23,829 nt of DNA, taken from positions 1 to 23,829 of the IMG/VR virus record IMGVR_UViG_3300032282_005140, one strand, 5' to 3'. Below are positions 1 through 5,801 of this stretch, piece by piece; within the stretch, counting starts at the first letter, position 1; every line of letters starts with the position of its first letter. The notes under the pieces were generated by a model. The model was not told where the DNA came from and searched no databases. It was given only the letters and a program-made list of their open reading frames with translations. The DNA is from a virus. The translations under genes were made by a program, and so were the position numbers.

Positions 1-155
1 GGATTAGCCTCTGTATCTGCTGGGGCAGTTGCTGAAAAATATACAGCATTTCTATCATCTGCAAGGGTATCAATAAGATCAACATAATCACTAGATCCTG
101 GAGATTTACCTGCTCCAAATTTACCCAAAAGATACTCAATAGTCCTGACAGTCAT
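1..155 (-). CDS. Hypothetical phage protein, N-terminal part (runs off window)
   Basis: Only the first 51 codons are visible; the gene continues beyond the left edge. The peptide begins MTVRTIEYLLGKFGAGK and continues into an acidic helix-like stretch (SSDYVDLIDTL). Short openings of this style (a TIxxLLxKF stretch, then a D-rich 'DLID' segment) occur in hypothetical proteins near phage tail genes, but I cannot assign a family. The start at 155 is supported by a TATAAT box at 167-162 that ends exactly 6 nt before the ATG, giving a probable leaderless mRNA. It is divergent from the oxygenase at 211. Confidence 0.6.
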   Translation of the reverse strand, partial: MTVRTIEYLLGKFGAGKSPGSSDYVDLIDTLADDRNAVYFSATAPADTEAN

Positions 156-161
156 ACAATC

Positions 162-170
162 ATTATACCA
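162..170 (-). promoter_or_regulatory. Extended -10 promoter, leaderless, for gene 155-1
   Basis: On the - strand TGG precedes TATAAT (hexamer 167-162), an extended -10 element. The hexamer ends 6 nt before the ATG at 155, so transcription should begin at or next to the A of the start codon. No good -35 box is seen. Confidence 0.55.
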
Positions 171-195
171 CCTCAAGTTATAAATAGATAGAGTA

Positions 196-204
196 TGGTA
201 TGAT
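196..204 (+). promoter_or_regulatory. Extended -10 promoter, leaderless, for gene 211
   Basis: TGG followed by TATGAT (199-204), ending 6 nt before the ATG at 211. There is no clear -35 box. It sits back to back with the - strand promoter at 162-170. Confidence 0.5.
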
Positions 205-210
205 ATCATT

Positions 211-849
211 ATGAAAAAGTTGCATATTGATAAAGATTTATGGGTTATTGAAAATTTTTTGTCTGAAGAAGAAATTAAAATTTTGATGGGATATTGCCTG
301 GAAAAAGATAATTGGTATACAACTATGAGGTCAAAAGATGGCCTTGTGATGAATAAATATGTTGGAAGAGATTTAGATAAAGACGAAGATGGAAACATAT
401 TACAGCCTTTGGGTCACAATACTCAACATGATGTTCCAGTTTTTACAAAGCCTGGTGGTATATTTGAAAGACTTTCTATAGTTTTACCATCATCATATAG
501 ACCGCACTCAACAATTCAATCATACAAGCCAGTAGATGACCATGGCGCACTGGAAGATCTCACGATTGATTGGCATTATGAAGCATCTAATGAAAATGGT
601 ACTATTGACAATACAGTAACTGGTGGTTTTGTTGTTTATATTAATGATAATTTTGAAGGCGGAGAATTAGATTTTAAGCATAAACCATATAAAATTAAGC
701 CCAAGGCGGGGATGCTTGTTAATATTCCAGTAACCGAAGAGTATACTCATGCAGTTAGACATACGTATAAAAACATTAGACATGTTTTGTATGGTACATG
801 TTTTAAAGATATTTCTCCTGGATCTTTTAAAACTACAGATAAATGCTAA
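211..849 (+). CDS. 2OG-Fe(II) oxygenase family protein (HxE variant)
   Basis: 212 aa. Predicted double-stranded beta-helix dioxygenase that would use Fe(II), O2 and 2-oxoglutarate to hydroxylate an unknown substrate. The opening WVIENFLSEEE is typical of prolyl-4-hydroxylase-like phage and bacterial enzymes. The metal triad appears to be H122 and E124 (WHYE) with H180 (YTHAV); R190 could bind 2-oxoglutarate. NFEGGELDF (about 147-155) and the PKAGMLVNIP turn (164-173) are core-strand signatures. The acidic ligand is Glu rather than the usual Asp, so activity should not be assumed. It is transcribed alone from a leaderless promoter and followed by a second promoter 30 bases downstream. The substrate is unknown; a glycan, protein side chain or small molecule is possible. 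Confidence 0.8.
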   Translation: MKKLHIDKDLWVIENFLSEEEIKILMGYCLEKDNWYTTMRSKDGLVMNKYVGRDLDKDEDGNILQPLGHNTQHDVPVFTKPGGIFERLSIVLPSSYRPHSTIQSYKPVDDHGALEDLTIDWHYEASNENGTIDNTVTGGFVVYINDNFEGGELDFKHKPYKIKPKAGMLVNIPVTEEYTHAVRHTYKNIRHVLYGTCFKDISPGSFKTTDKC

Positions 850-865
850 GTTAAAAAGTGTAATA

Positions 866-874
866 TGGTATCAT
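866..874 (+). promoter_or_regulatory. Extended -10 promoter, leaderless, for gene 881
   Basis: TGG followed by TATCAT (869-874), ending 6 nt before the ATG at 881, the same geometry and nearly the same sequence as the element at 196-204. Confidence 0.5.
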
Positions 875-880
875 ATAAAT

Positions 881-1018
881 ATGACTCAAACCTTTGCTGA
901 CACATGCTATTTTTGTGACCAACTGGCTGAATATAACCAGGTTGTTAAAATAGAAAATAATTCATATACCGTATCTGGGGTATGTAAAGATCATTTAGAG
1001 ATGGGATTGTCTGCATAG
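881..1018 (+). CDS. Zinc-ribbon-like microprotein (45 aa)
   Basis: A longer reading frame opens upstream inside the oxygenase gene, but I place the start at 881 because a -10 box ends 6 nt before this ATG. The protein has a CYFC pair near residues 9-12 and a VCKDH pair near 34-38, a CxxC...CxxH pattern that would bind one zinc. No enzymatic domain is present. It resembles other tiny Cys-rich proteins in this window in size and layout only. Function unknown; a protein- or nucleic-acid-contact role is possible. Confidence 0.65.
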   Translation: MTQTFADTCYFCDQLAEYNQVVKIENNSYTVSGVCKDHLEMGLSA

Positions 1019-1027
1019 CAGGCATAT

Positions 1028-1056
1028 TTGACAATAATTCATGTCTTTGATATGCT
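1028..1056 (+). promoter_or_regulatory. Sigma70-type promoter, leaderless, for gene 1063
   Basis: Perfect TTGACA (1028-1033), a 17-nt spacer, then TATGCT (1051-1056) preceded by TGA (extended -10). The hexamer ends 6 nt before the ATG at 1063, so the transcript should start at the start codon. Confidence 0.7.
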
Positions 1057-1062
1057 TGTCTT

Positions 1063-1269
1063 ATGATAAGTATGGAAATACCCGATCCTTTTCAAACCTT
1101 TGTAGCCAAAAAATATGCTAACTATAAAGGTCTAGTTTATGATTTCTTTGCCAAAGAATGGTATTTAAAAACATCTTGTTGTGGTGAAGAACTTTATGCG
1201 CCAAACAAAAAGATTATGACAAAAATAAGGCTATATCACACAAGAAATGAATGTTTAGGTGGTTATTGA
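1063..1269 (+). CDS. Hypothetical small Cys-containing protein (68 aa)
   Basis: Unrecognised. The N-terminal half is aromatic and basic (FVAKKYANYKGLVYDFF); the C-terminal half holds TSCCGEELYAP and then NECLGGY, so three Cys and a His could form a metal site. An alternative ATG at 1072 exists, but the strong promoter at 1028-1056 points to 1063. Its TGA overlaps the next ATG (1269), implying translational coupling. Confidence 0.6.
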   Translation: MISMEIPDPFQTFVAKKYANYKGLVYDFFAKEWYLKTSCCGEELYAPNKKIMTKIRLYHTRNECLGGY

Positions 1270-1379
1270 TGGAAAAAAATGAATGCGGAAAGTGCTTAAT
1301 GTCTAAAAAAGATCCATTATTTTGGGAAAGTCATCAAACCATGAGCAATGGTAAAGTCTGGTGTGCAACAAAAATTTAG
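1269..1379 (+). CDS. Cys-rich microprotein (36 aa)
   Basis: It starts at an ATG overlapping the stop of the previous gene (TGATG). The sequence MEKNECGKCLMSKKDP carries a CxxC pair, and a WCATK stretch near the end has a third Cys. No known family. Coupled translation and matching base composition support a real gene, but at this length the call is tentative. Confidence 0.5.
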   Translation: MEKNECGKCLMSKKDPLFWESHQTMSNGKVWCATKI

Positions 1380-1382
1380 TTA

Positions 1383-1391
1383 TGATATACT
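1383..1391 (+). promoter_or_regulatory. Extended -10 promoter upstream of gene 1419
   Basis: TGA followed by TATACT (1386-1391). Unlike most promoters here it is followed by a leader of about 21 nt carrying a strong ribosome site (AAAGGGGG, 1406-1413) before the ATG at 1419. Confidence 0.5.
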
Positions 1392-1418
1392 TTTAATAAA
1401 CAACCAAAGGGGGACAGA

Positions 1419-1589
1419 ATGTCAGCAGCAACAGTAGAAAAGGTTATAGAAATTATTTCAACACGAAGAACACAGGTTTTAGAAGCAAATGGATTTGCTG
1501 AAAACCCAGAGGATCCAAATAACGTTCAGTTTGCATGGATTAATGGAATCTATGATGACCTTATTGAATGTATTAAGGCTTCTTCATAA
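1419..1589 (+). CDS. Hypothetical small protein (56 aa)
   Basis: It starts MSAATVEKVIEIISTRRTQ after a strong Shine-Dalgarno AAAGGGGG and ends just before the next microgene. The sequence reads as two helices separated by an acidic NPEDPNN turn. Small proteins of this type (a helix, an ExNGF motif, then FAWINGIYDDL) are seen in actinophage genomes, but no function is known. It has its own promoter and leader. Confidence 0.65.
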   Translation: MSAATVEKVIEIISTRRTQVLEANGFAENPEDPNNVQFAWINGIYDDLIECIKASS

Positions 1590-1593
1590 ATAA

Positions 1594-1698
1594 ATGTGTG
1601 ATTGTAGGGTTTGTAAATTAGAATTTTTATACCCAACAAACATTGATAGAATAGTAGAAGATGTATTTAATTATATGATGGAGGATAAAAATGGATGA
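1594..1698 (+). CDS. Cys-rich microprotein (34 aa)
   Basis: The opening MCDCRVCK has three closely spaced Cys, followed by a short amphipathic helix. It ends 8 nt inside the oxygenase gene that starts at 1691, so it could couple translation of that gene. No family recognised; it may act mainly as a leader peptide. Confidence 0.4.
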   Translation: MCDCRVCKLEFLYPTNIDRIVEDVFNYMMEDKNG

Positions 1699-2467
1699 AG
1701 CGCTTTGGAAGAAGATGACGGAGCATACTCCTCTTGATCAGTTACTTAAGATTGATGCAATTCCAGATGTTGTAAAGATAGAAGAAAACATTTGGGTTAT
1801 TAAAAATTTTGTGTCAGAAGAAATACTTGATTCATATAACAATTACATTGCATCAATTGATGAAAAAACTTGGTGGGAAAAAAACAAAGATTGGTGGATT
1901 GGAAAGTTTATATCAGTAGATGAAAACTCTGAAATATTTGCAACATCCTCAAAGGTAATAAAAAAGTTTGAATCAATACTTAATGAAGACGTTTATGTGG
2001 GTGCTTTTGGATCAATTCATAGACTAACTCCAGGGCAGGGAATGTTTATTCACACAGACAATCCTACAGAAAAAAGACGTATTTATGATGAAAATGGTCA
2101 AGAAGTTGGTGGTGCAAGTGGACACAATAATTACTGCATATTAGCCGTTGTTCTTTATTTAAATGAGTTTAATGGTGGAAACTTATATTTCCCACAAATT
2201 GGAATAGAGTATCATGGTAATCCAGGAGATCTTGTACTATTTCCAGGAACTGGAATAAAATATGATCATGGAGTAAGACCATTAGAAGATGGGCCAAACA
2301 GATATATAACAACTGGCTTTGGTTATGACCCAAGGGTAGAAATTATGAAACAAGCGCAGTATGTTTTTGAAGATATTGAAACTGGAGACTATGTACAGGT
2401 TGAGCCAGCATTGCTTAAGAATGATCCAGAAGAAGTCATGAAACTTCCTCCAAGAACGTTGTCATGA
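1691..2467 (+). CDS. 2OG-Fe(II) oxygenase (prolyl-4-hydroxylase-like)
   Basis: 258 aa. Predicted Fe(II)/2-oxoglutarate hydroxylase with the full set of active-site residues: H121 and D123 (FIHTD), H193 (YDHGVRP) and R204 for the 2-oxoglutarate carboxylate. NEFNGGNLYFP (about 158-168) and GNPGDLVLFPG (176-186) are classic core strands of the P4H-like clade. The N-terminus (EENIWVIKNFVSEE) closely matches that of the next gene. The start has a strong ribosome site (GGAGG). It overlaps the next oxygenase by 4 nt (ATGA), so the two are made together. Substrate unknown. Confidence 0.85.
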   Translation: MDEALWKKMTEHTPLDQLLKIDAIPDVVKIEENIWVIKNFVSEEILDSYNNYIASIDEKTWWEKNKDWWIGKFISVDENSEIFATSSKVIKKFESILNEDVYVGAFGSIHRLTPGQGMFIHTDNPTEKRRIYDENGQEVGGASGHNNYCILAVVLYLNEFNGGNLYFPQIGIEYHGNPGDLVLFPGTGIKYDHGVRPLEDGPNRYITTGFGYDPRVEIMKQAQYVFEDIETGDYVQVEPALLKNDPEEVMKLPPRTLS

Positions 2468-3075
2468 AAATAGAGCAAATACTTTATGATACTAAAGGTT
2501 TAACTAAAATTGAAGAAAATATTTGGGTAATACATAATTTTGTAAGCAAAGAAGAATCAAATCATTATTTAGATTTTGCTAACTCTGCCAACGAAGATGA
2601 TTGGTGGAAAGAAAATTCTGGATGGTATCAAGGTAAATATTTAAATGCATCTCAAAATAAAAAGATACAAGAAGTATCTAACAACATAATACAAAGATTT
2701 GCTTTATTGTTTAAGTCAGATGAATTTATTGAGTACGGTAGCCCTAGTTCTATTCATAGAATGAAACAGGGGCAAGAAATGTTTGTTCATGCAGACTTTA
2801 GTGAAATTGCAGAGAATGACAATGAAATAATTTTATTTAATACTGCAATATATCACAATGATGTTCCTGGAGGAGAAATATACTATCCAGAAATTGGAGC
2901 AGAGTACCATCCAACTCAAGGAGACATTGTAATACATCCAGGAACTACTAGATATAGGCATGGCGTTAGACCAGTTTTAAGTGATACCAGATACATATCA
3001 ACCTTGTGGGCTGCAAATAAAAAAGGAATAAAAATTAAAACATCTGGAAACATGTATAAGGATGATAATGGATAA
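2464..3075 (+). CDS. 2OG-Fe(II) oxygenase, tandem paralogue
   Basis: 203 aa. A shorter relative of the upstream enzyme: both share IEENIWVI-x-NFVS-x-E near the N-terminus, a DWW...GK segment, the S-I-H-R motif and the final HGVRP. The triad is H109 and D111 (FVHAD) with H166 (RHGVRP), and R176 is the likely 2-oxoglutarate anchor. It lacks the roughly 30-residue insert that the upstream protein has after the HxD motif and also its acidic C-terminal tail. Translation is coupled through an ATGA overlap with the upstream gene. It may act on the same or a related substrate. Confidence 0.83.
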   Translation: MKIEQILYDTKGLTKIEENIWVIHNFVSKEESNHYLDFANSANEDDWWKENSGWYQGKYLNASQNKKIQEVSNNIIQRFALLFKSDEFIEYGSPSSIHRMKQGQEMFVHADFSEIAENDNEIILFNTAIYHNDVPGGEIYYPEIGAEYHPTQGDIVIHPGTTRYRHGVRPVLSDTRYISTLWAANKKGIKIKTSGNMYKDDNG

Positions 3076-3772
3076 ATATATAAACATATACAGATATCCA
3101 GAAAACAATGTAAAAGCAAAACCACTTTCAGCAAAAAGAGAATGGTTAAAAAATAGTAATGGTTTACATTGCCCACCAATGATGTTGGCTAATACTCTTG
3201 GTTGGTATTATGGACTTGAAGAAGATATTACTTTTAACTGGAATGGCGAAATGATGCCAGGCAGTGTAAAAATAATTAATACAAAAACTGGAGATCCAGT
3301 ACATAACTCTATTGCAAATAATAATTTTGGAGAAGGAGTAATAACTTTTGGAGGCACAAGGGGTTTCTTTGAAACTACAGAAGGATACTCATTGCTTTTA
3401 TCTGGACCAACAAATATGTGGATTGATGGTATTCATCCTTGTACTGGGATAGTAGAAACAGATTGGTCTGCATTTCCATTTACAATGAATTGGAAAATGA
3501 CCATGACAAATCAAGACATTTTAATTCCAAAAGATTATCCAGTTATGTGTTTTATTCCAATAAAAATAGCAGAATTTGAAGAATTTAAAATAGAATATAA
3601 AAATGCAGAAAAATGGGAAAAAATTGATCAAATAAATATTTTTAGTCAAAACAGAAACAATGATGGAGTAGTCAAAGAAAATGATGAAACCCATGGATTA
3701 TACCTAAATGGCAAAAATGCATATGGTGAAAAAATAAAAGAGAGAAACAAGTTATTTAGGCTTTTTAAATAA
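3068..3772 (+). CDS. DUF6065 family protein
   Basis: 234 aa. It has the recognisable DUF6065 layout: N-terminal YRYP, then CPPMMLANTLGW, a NWNG strand, FGEGVITF, GPTNMW, and the hallmark IVETDWSAFPFTMNWK. The family has no established biochemical role. An ATG at 3062 is also possible, but AAGG at 3058-3061 is correctly spaced for 3068. It overlaps the end of the preceding oxygenase, so oxygenase-oxygenase-DUF6065 form one coupled unit. The context suggests it helps bind or process the substrate of these oxygenases; that is inference. Confidence 0.75.
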   Translation: MDKYINIYRYPENNVKAKPLSAKREWLKNSNGLHCPPMMLANTLGWYYGLEEDITFNWNGEMMPGSVKIINTKTGDPVHNSIANNNFGEGVITFGGTRGFFETTEGYSLLLSGPTNMWIDGIHPCTGIVETDWSAFPFTMNWKMTMTNQDILIPKDYPVMCFIPIKIAEFEEFKIEYKNAEKWEKIDQINIFSQNRNNDGVVKENDETHGLYLNGKNAYGEKIKERNKLFRLFK

Positions 3773-3776
3773 TACT

Positions 3777-3794
3777 TAGGTTGACTTTAACCTA
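3777..3794 (+). promoter_or_regulatory. Inverted repeat over a -35 box (possible operator)
   Basis: TAGGTT, six bases, AACCTA: a perfect 6-bp inverted repeat that contains the TTGACT -35 box of the promoter at 3781-3809. It has no T-run, so it does not look like a terminator. A repressor or activator site is possible. Confidence 0.35.
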
Positions 3795-3809
3795 CAAGTT
3801 TGATATACT
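3781..3809 (+). promoter_or_regulatory. Sigma70-type promoter, leaderless, for gene 3816
   Basis: TTGACT (3781-3786), 17-nt spacer, TGA plus TATACT (3804-3809). The -10 hexamer ends 6 nt before the ATG at 3816. Confidence 0.7.
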
Positions 3810-3815
3810 GGATAG

Positions 3816-3938
3816 ATGAATAATCATAACTGTGATTTTAAGTTAGACCTAGATGGGCAGGTCACCTGCTCTATTTGTGGTGCTATGGATGACGATATGA
3901 AGCCAGATATTTTTGAGACACAAAGGGATTTTGAATAA
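3816..3938 (+). CDS. Zinc-binding microprotein (40 aa)
   Basis: Begins MNNHNCDFKLDLDGQ, with a CSICG knuckle at residues 18-22; H4/C6 plus C18/C21 could hold one zinc. The acidic C-terminus (MDDDMKPDIFE) has no recognisable domain. It is the first gene of a run of six tiny coupled genes and starts at a leaderless promoter. Function unknown. Confidence 0.6.
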   Translation: MNNHNCDFKLDLDGQVTCSICGAMDDDMKPDIFETQRDFE

Positions 3939-3939
3939 T

Positions 3940-4131
3940 ATGACACTAGGATTAGTATTATTTTTTTGCACGGTAACGTGGTTAATAACAATGATGTACT
4001 ACACTGATAGATATAAAATATTTTTATATGAAAATGGATTTGCTAAGGTTAGATGTGCTCACTGTTCAAAATCACTATTAGTTGACTATAAAAACCTTCG
4101 GCAACCTATGTACTGTAACTGGTGTAAGTAA
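3940..4131 (+). CDS. Membrane-anchored zinc-ribbon protein (63 aa)
   Basis: One membrane segment at about residues 3-22 (LGLVLFFCTVTWLITMM), then a soluble tail with two CxxC knuckles, CAHC (about 38-41) and CNWC at the C-terminus. This is a classic small zinc ribbon displayed on a membrane anchor. The start at 3940 is 1 nt after the stop of the previous gene; an upstream in-frame start at 3913 would overlap that gene. Its stop overlaps the next ATG (TAATG). Role unknown; membrane remodelling or superinfection exclusion is speculative. Confidence 0.6.
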   Translation: MTLGLVLFFCTVTWLITMMYYTDRYKIFLYENGFAKVRCAHCSKSLLVDYKNLRQPMYCNWCK

Positions 4132-4199
4132 TGGAGTGTTTATTGTGTTTGATACCAGTGTTTATTTCTGGTTTTTTAATTAGGTTCCGCAAAAAGTGA
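4131..4199 (+). CDS. Tiny membrane protein (22 aa)
   Basis: MECLLCLIPVFISGFLIR followed by basic residues: a single hydrophobic helix with a positive C-terminal end. It starts at a TAATG overlap and its TGA overlaps the GTG start of the next gene (GTGA). The double coupling is the main support. Confidence 0.4.
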   Translation: MECLLCLIPVFISGFLIRFRKK

Positions 4200-4426
4200 T
4201 TAAATTTGGTGAGCCTCAGCATAAAACCAAGATTATTCCTCTTAGGTGGTTTGCAAACCTTTGTGAGAAACCTGCTTCTTATAACCTTATGATGGCTTTG
4301 CATCATAGTGATCATGATGATTATGGGTTTAAGTATAAGTACCATGCAATTTTATCTAATTGGCTATATAAACCTTACATAAGTTGGGGAACATTTTACA
4401 CAGCAGAGTTTGATAATGATCATTAA
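4196..4426 (+). CDS. Hypothetical protein (76 aa)
   Basis: It starts with GTG, coupled to the upstream microgene by a GTGA overlap. It is rich in His and aromatic residues (MALHHSDHDDYGFKYKYH around 33-50), with no signal peptide and no recognised domain. The His/Asp cluster could bind metal. Confidence in the gene comes from its place in the coupled chain. Confidence 0.5.
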   Translation: MIKFGEPQHKTKIIPLRWFANLCEKPASYNLMMALHHSDHDDYGFKYKYHAILSNWLYKPYISWGTFYTAEFDNDH

Positions 4427-4475
4427 TTATCTTGATTGGCTTAGTATCAATAATATAGATTGGGAATTAATATGA
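4416..4475 (+). CDS. Possible 19-aa leader/coupling peptide
   Basis: MIINYLDWLSINNIDWELI starts inside the end of the 4196 gene and its TGA overlaps the ATG of the next gene at 4472 (ATGA). No function can be read from it. It may exist to carry ribosomes across the 45-nt gap to gene 4472. Confidence 0.3.
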   Translation: MIINYLDWLSINNIDWELI

Positions 4476-4744
4476 GTACTTGCGCTATTTGTCGCAGACA
4501 CACTGACTATCCTACAATATGGCAAGGTGCCAAATTATGTATTGACTGTGTACCTAAAGAACGGAAAGCGTTTACATATGATGTAGTGACTAAAGATGTT
4601 ACTCTTCAGGTTGTAACTAGGTCCCCTGAAAAATGGATGTTAATAGACAGAGAAACTGGACAAACATATCAAGGCAGTATAAATGGTTACTGGGATAGAC
4701 TTGATCCAGTAATTAAAGATGTTGACAACAAAAACAAGCCTTGA
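4472..4744 (+). CDS. Zinc-knuckle protein (90 aa)
   Basis: The N-terminal half carries CAICRRH (about 4-10) and LCIDCVP (about 25-31), two CxxC knuckles that should bind one zinc. The rest is a strand-rich region ending in a Lys/Asn-rich tail (DVDNKNKP). An in-frame TTG at 4460 is possible, but the ATG at 4472 is coupled to the upstream stop. The last codons contain the -35 box for the next operon (4722-4727). Unrecognised family. Confidence 0.65.
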   Translation: MSTCAICRRHTDYPTIWQGAKLCIDCVPKERKAFTYDVVTKDVTLQVVTRSPEKWMLIDRETGQTYQGSINGYWDRLDPVIKDVDNKNKP

Positions 4745-4750
4745 TATACT
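4722..4750 (+). promoter_or_regulatory. Sigma70-type promoter, leaderless, for gene 4757
   Basis: Perfect TTGACA (4722-4727), 17-nt spacer, TGA plus TATACT (4745-4750), ending 6 nt before the ATG at 4757. The -35 box is inside the preceding gene and at the centre of the palindrome TGTTGACAACA (4720-4730). Confidence 0.72.
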
Positions 4751-4756
4751 AATTAA

Positions 4757-4867
4757 ATGAAAGAACCAAAGATCACAAAAATGGACTGGAAAGCCTTGGG
4801 GTATTGGCCAGTATACAAAGATGGAAAACTAAAATGGGTTCCAGAAAAGGAAGTTAAAAATGATTAG
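4757..4867 (+). CDS. Hypothetical microprotein (36 aa)
   Basis: MKEPKITKMDWKALGYWP opens a basic, Trp-rich peptide with no Cys and no membrane segment. It is supported by an unusually good leaderless promoter directly at its start and by the 8-nt overlap with the next gene. Function unknown. Confidence 0.55.
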   Translation: MKEPKITKMDWKALGYWPVYKDGKLKWVPEKEVKND

Positions 4868-4946
4868 TGTATTTTTTTTAATACCTGCGTTTGTAATGGG
4901 ATATGTTGCATGTTACATTGCTATGACGTATAAGGTTGATCAATAA
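4860..4946 (+). CDS. Tiny membrane protein (28 aa)
   Basis: MISVFFLIPAFVMGYVACYI is a single hydrophobic helix followed by a short polar tail. It overlaps its upstream neighbour by 8 nt and its downstream neighbour by 1 nt (TAATG). Confidence 0.42.
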   Translation: MISVFFLIPAFVMGYVACYIAMTYKVDQ

Positions 4947-5005
4947 TGTATATTGTTTTATCTCTAATGTTTATTTTTCTTGGAATTTGGGTATTTAAAC
5001 TATGA
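4946..5005 (+). CDS. Tiny membrane protein (19 aa)
   Basis: MYIVLSLMFIFLGIWVFKL is almost entirely one membrane helix. It is linked by TAATG to the upstream gene and by ATGA to the downstream one. It may be a membrane peptide or simply a coupling element. Confidence 0.35.
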   Translation: MYIVLSLMFIFLGIWVFKL

Positions 5006-5136
5006 ATATTAAAATTATTGTGTGCAAAGTAAAAGGTCATACCTTGGTTGTAGCAGGAGCATGCCCTTTTACGGGATCAACCTATGACTATTGTGAAAGA
5101 TGTAAAGCAATGATTCCTAGGGAATTAGCAGAATAA
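5002..5136 (+). CDS. DUF1660-like small Cys protein (44 aa)
   Basis: The pattern VCKVKGHTLV near the start and YCERCKAMIP near the end resembles small phage proteins of the DUF1660 type, which carry a C/H pair and a terminal CxxC. C8, H13, C31 and C34 are likely zinc ligands; C21 is extra. It ends the coupled chain that begins at 4757. No function has been established for this kind of protein. Confidence 0.55.
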   Translation: MNIKIIVCKVKGHTLVVAGACPFTGSTYDYCERCKAMIPRELAE

Positions 5137-5151
5137 TATTTATTTAGGCTA

Positions 5152-5157
5152 TATAAT
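5152..5157 (+). promoter_or_regulatory. -10 box, leaderless, for gene 5164
   Basis: TATAAT ends 6 nt before the ATG at 5164. Neither an extended -10 TG nor a good -35 box is seen. Confidence 0.45.
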
Positions 5158-5163
5158 GTAGGT

Positions 5164-5763
5164 ATGACAAAGCCAAATTATCCATACTACATGGTTGAAG
5201 ATTTTATAGATAAAGAATACTGCGATCAGTTGGCAAAATATTTTAAAGATAATGCTCAAGAAGATTCAAGACAATACTATAAAACATATGGCATTGACGG
5301 TAAAAAATATTTCTTTGCTGGCTATTTGCCTAAAGCAAAAGATTACGATCCAGAAATGAAGATATACGAAGCCGTTCATTTTGCTTATGATTTTTTTACA
5401 AAAAACTATGACATTGCAGGCAATTTTGAATTAAATAGAGTATCAGCAAATTTAATGTTTGAAGAATCAGAGTTAAACCCACACCACGATGACAGGGCTG
5501 GAACAACACCATTAAGTGAAATTGGAAGTAGAACGTATGTGTGTGGAATATTTTTAACAGATGATTATGAAGGTGGAGAAATTACTTTTGAAGAACATGA
5601 TGTTTCTTTTAAACCAAAGGCTGGAAGTTTATTAATGTTTCCTGGATTTAGTTCAAGGCATGGAGTAAACAAAATTGTATCGGGATTAAGATTAAATATA
5701 TTAGTTAATTTTTTTGATGTTATTGATAGAAATAAAGTAAATCCAGACTACCCTGCATACTAA
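5164..5763 (+). CDS. 2OG-Fe(II) oxygenase (prolyl-4-hydroxylase-like)
   Basis: 199 aa. A predicted Fe(II)/2-oxoglutarate hydroxylase. PHHDD at 106-110 supplies the HxD pair, H166 (SRHGV) is the distal ligand and R176 the likely 2-oxoglutarate anchor. DDYEGGEITF (133-142) and KPKAGSLLMFPG (150-161) are typical core strands. It is clearly a different branch from the 1691/2464 pair because the N-terminus (YPYYMVEDFIDKEYC) and the spacing differ. It is a single-gene unit with its own leaderless promoter. Substrate unknown. Confidence 0.85.
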   Translation: MTKPNYPYYMVEDFIDKEYCDQLAKYFKDNAQEDSRQYYKTYGIDGKKYFFAGYLPKAKDYDPEMKIYEAVHFAYDFFTKNYDIAGNFELNRVSANLMFEESELNPHHDDRAGTTPLSEIGSRTYVCGIFLTDDYEGGEITFEEHDVSFKPKAGSLLMFPGFSSRHGVNKIVSGLRLNILVNFFDVIDRNKVNPDYPAY

Positions 5764-5766
5764 AAT

Positions 5767-5795
5767 TTGCATAAAAATTATTTTTCTGATATACT
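5767..5795 (+). promoter_or_regulatory. Sigma70-type promoter, leaderless, for gene 5802
   Basis: TTGCAT (5767-5772), 17-nt spacer, TGA plus TATACT (5790-5795), ending 6 nt before the ATG at 5802. Confidence 0.68.
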
Positions 5796-5801
5796 TATTT
5801 T

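Noticed and set aside
749-880. Long upstream extension of the 881 microprotein frame
   Set aside because: It lies inside the end of the 211 oxygenase in another frame, while a -10 box ends 6 nt before the ATG at 881.
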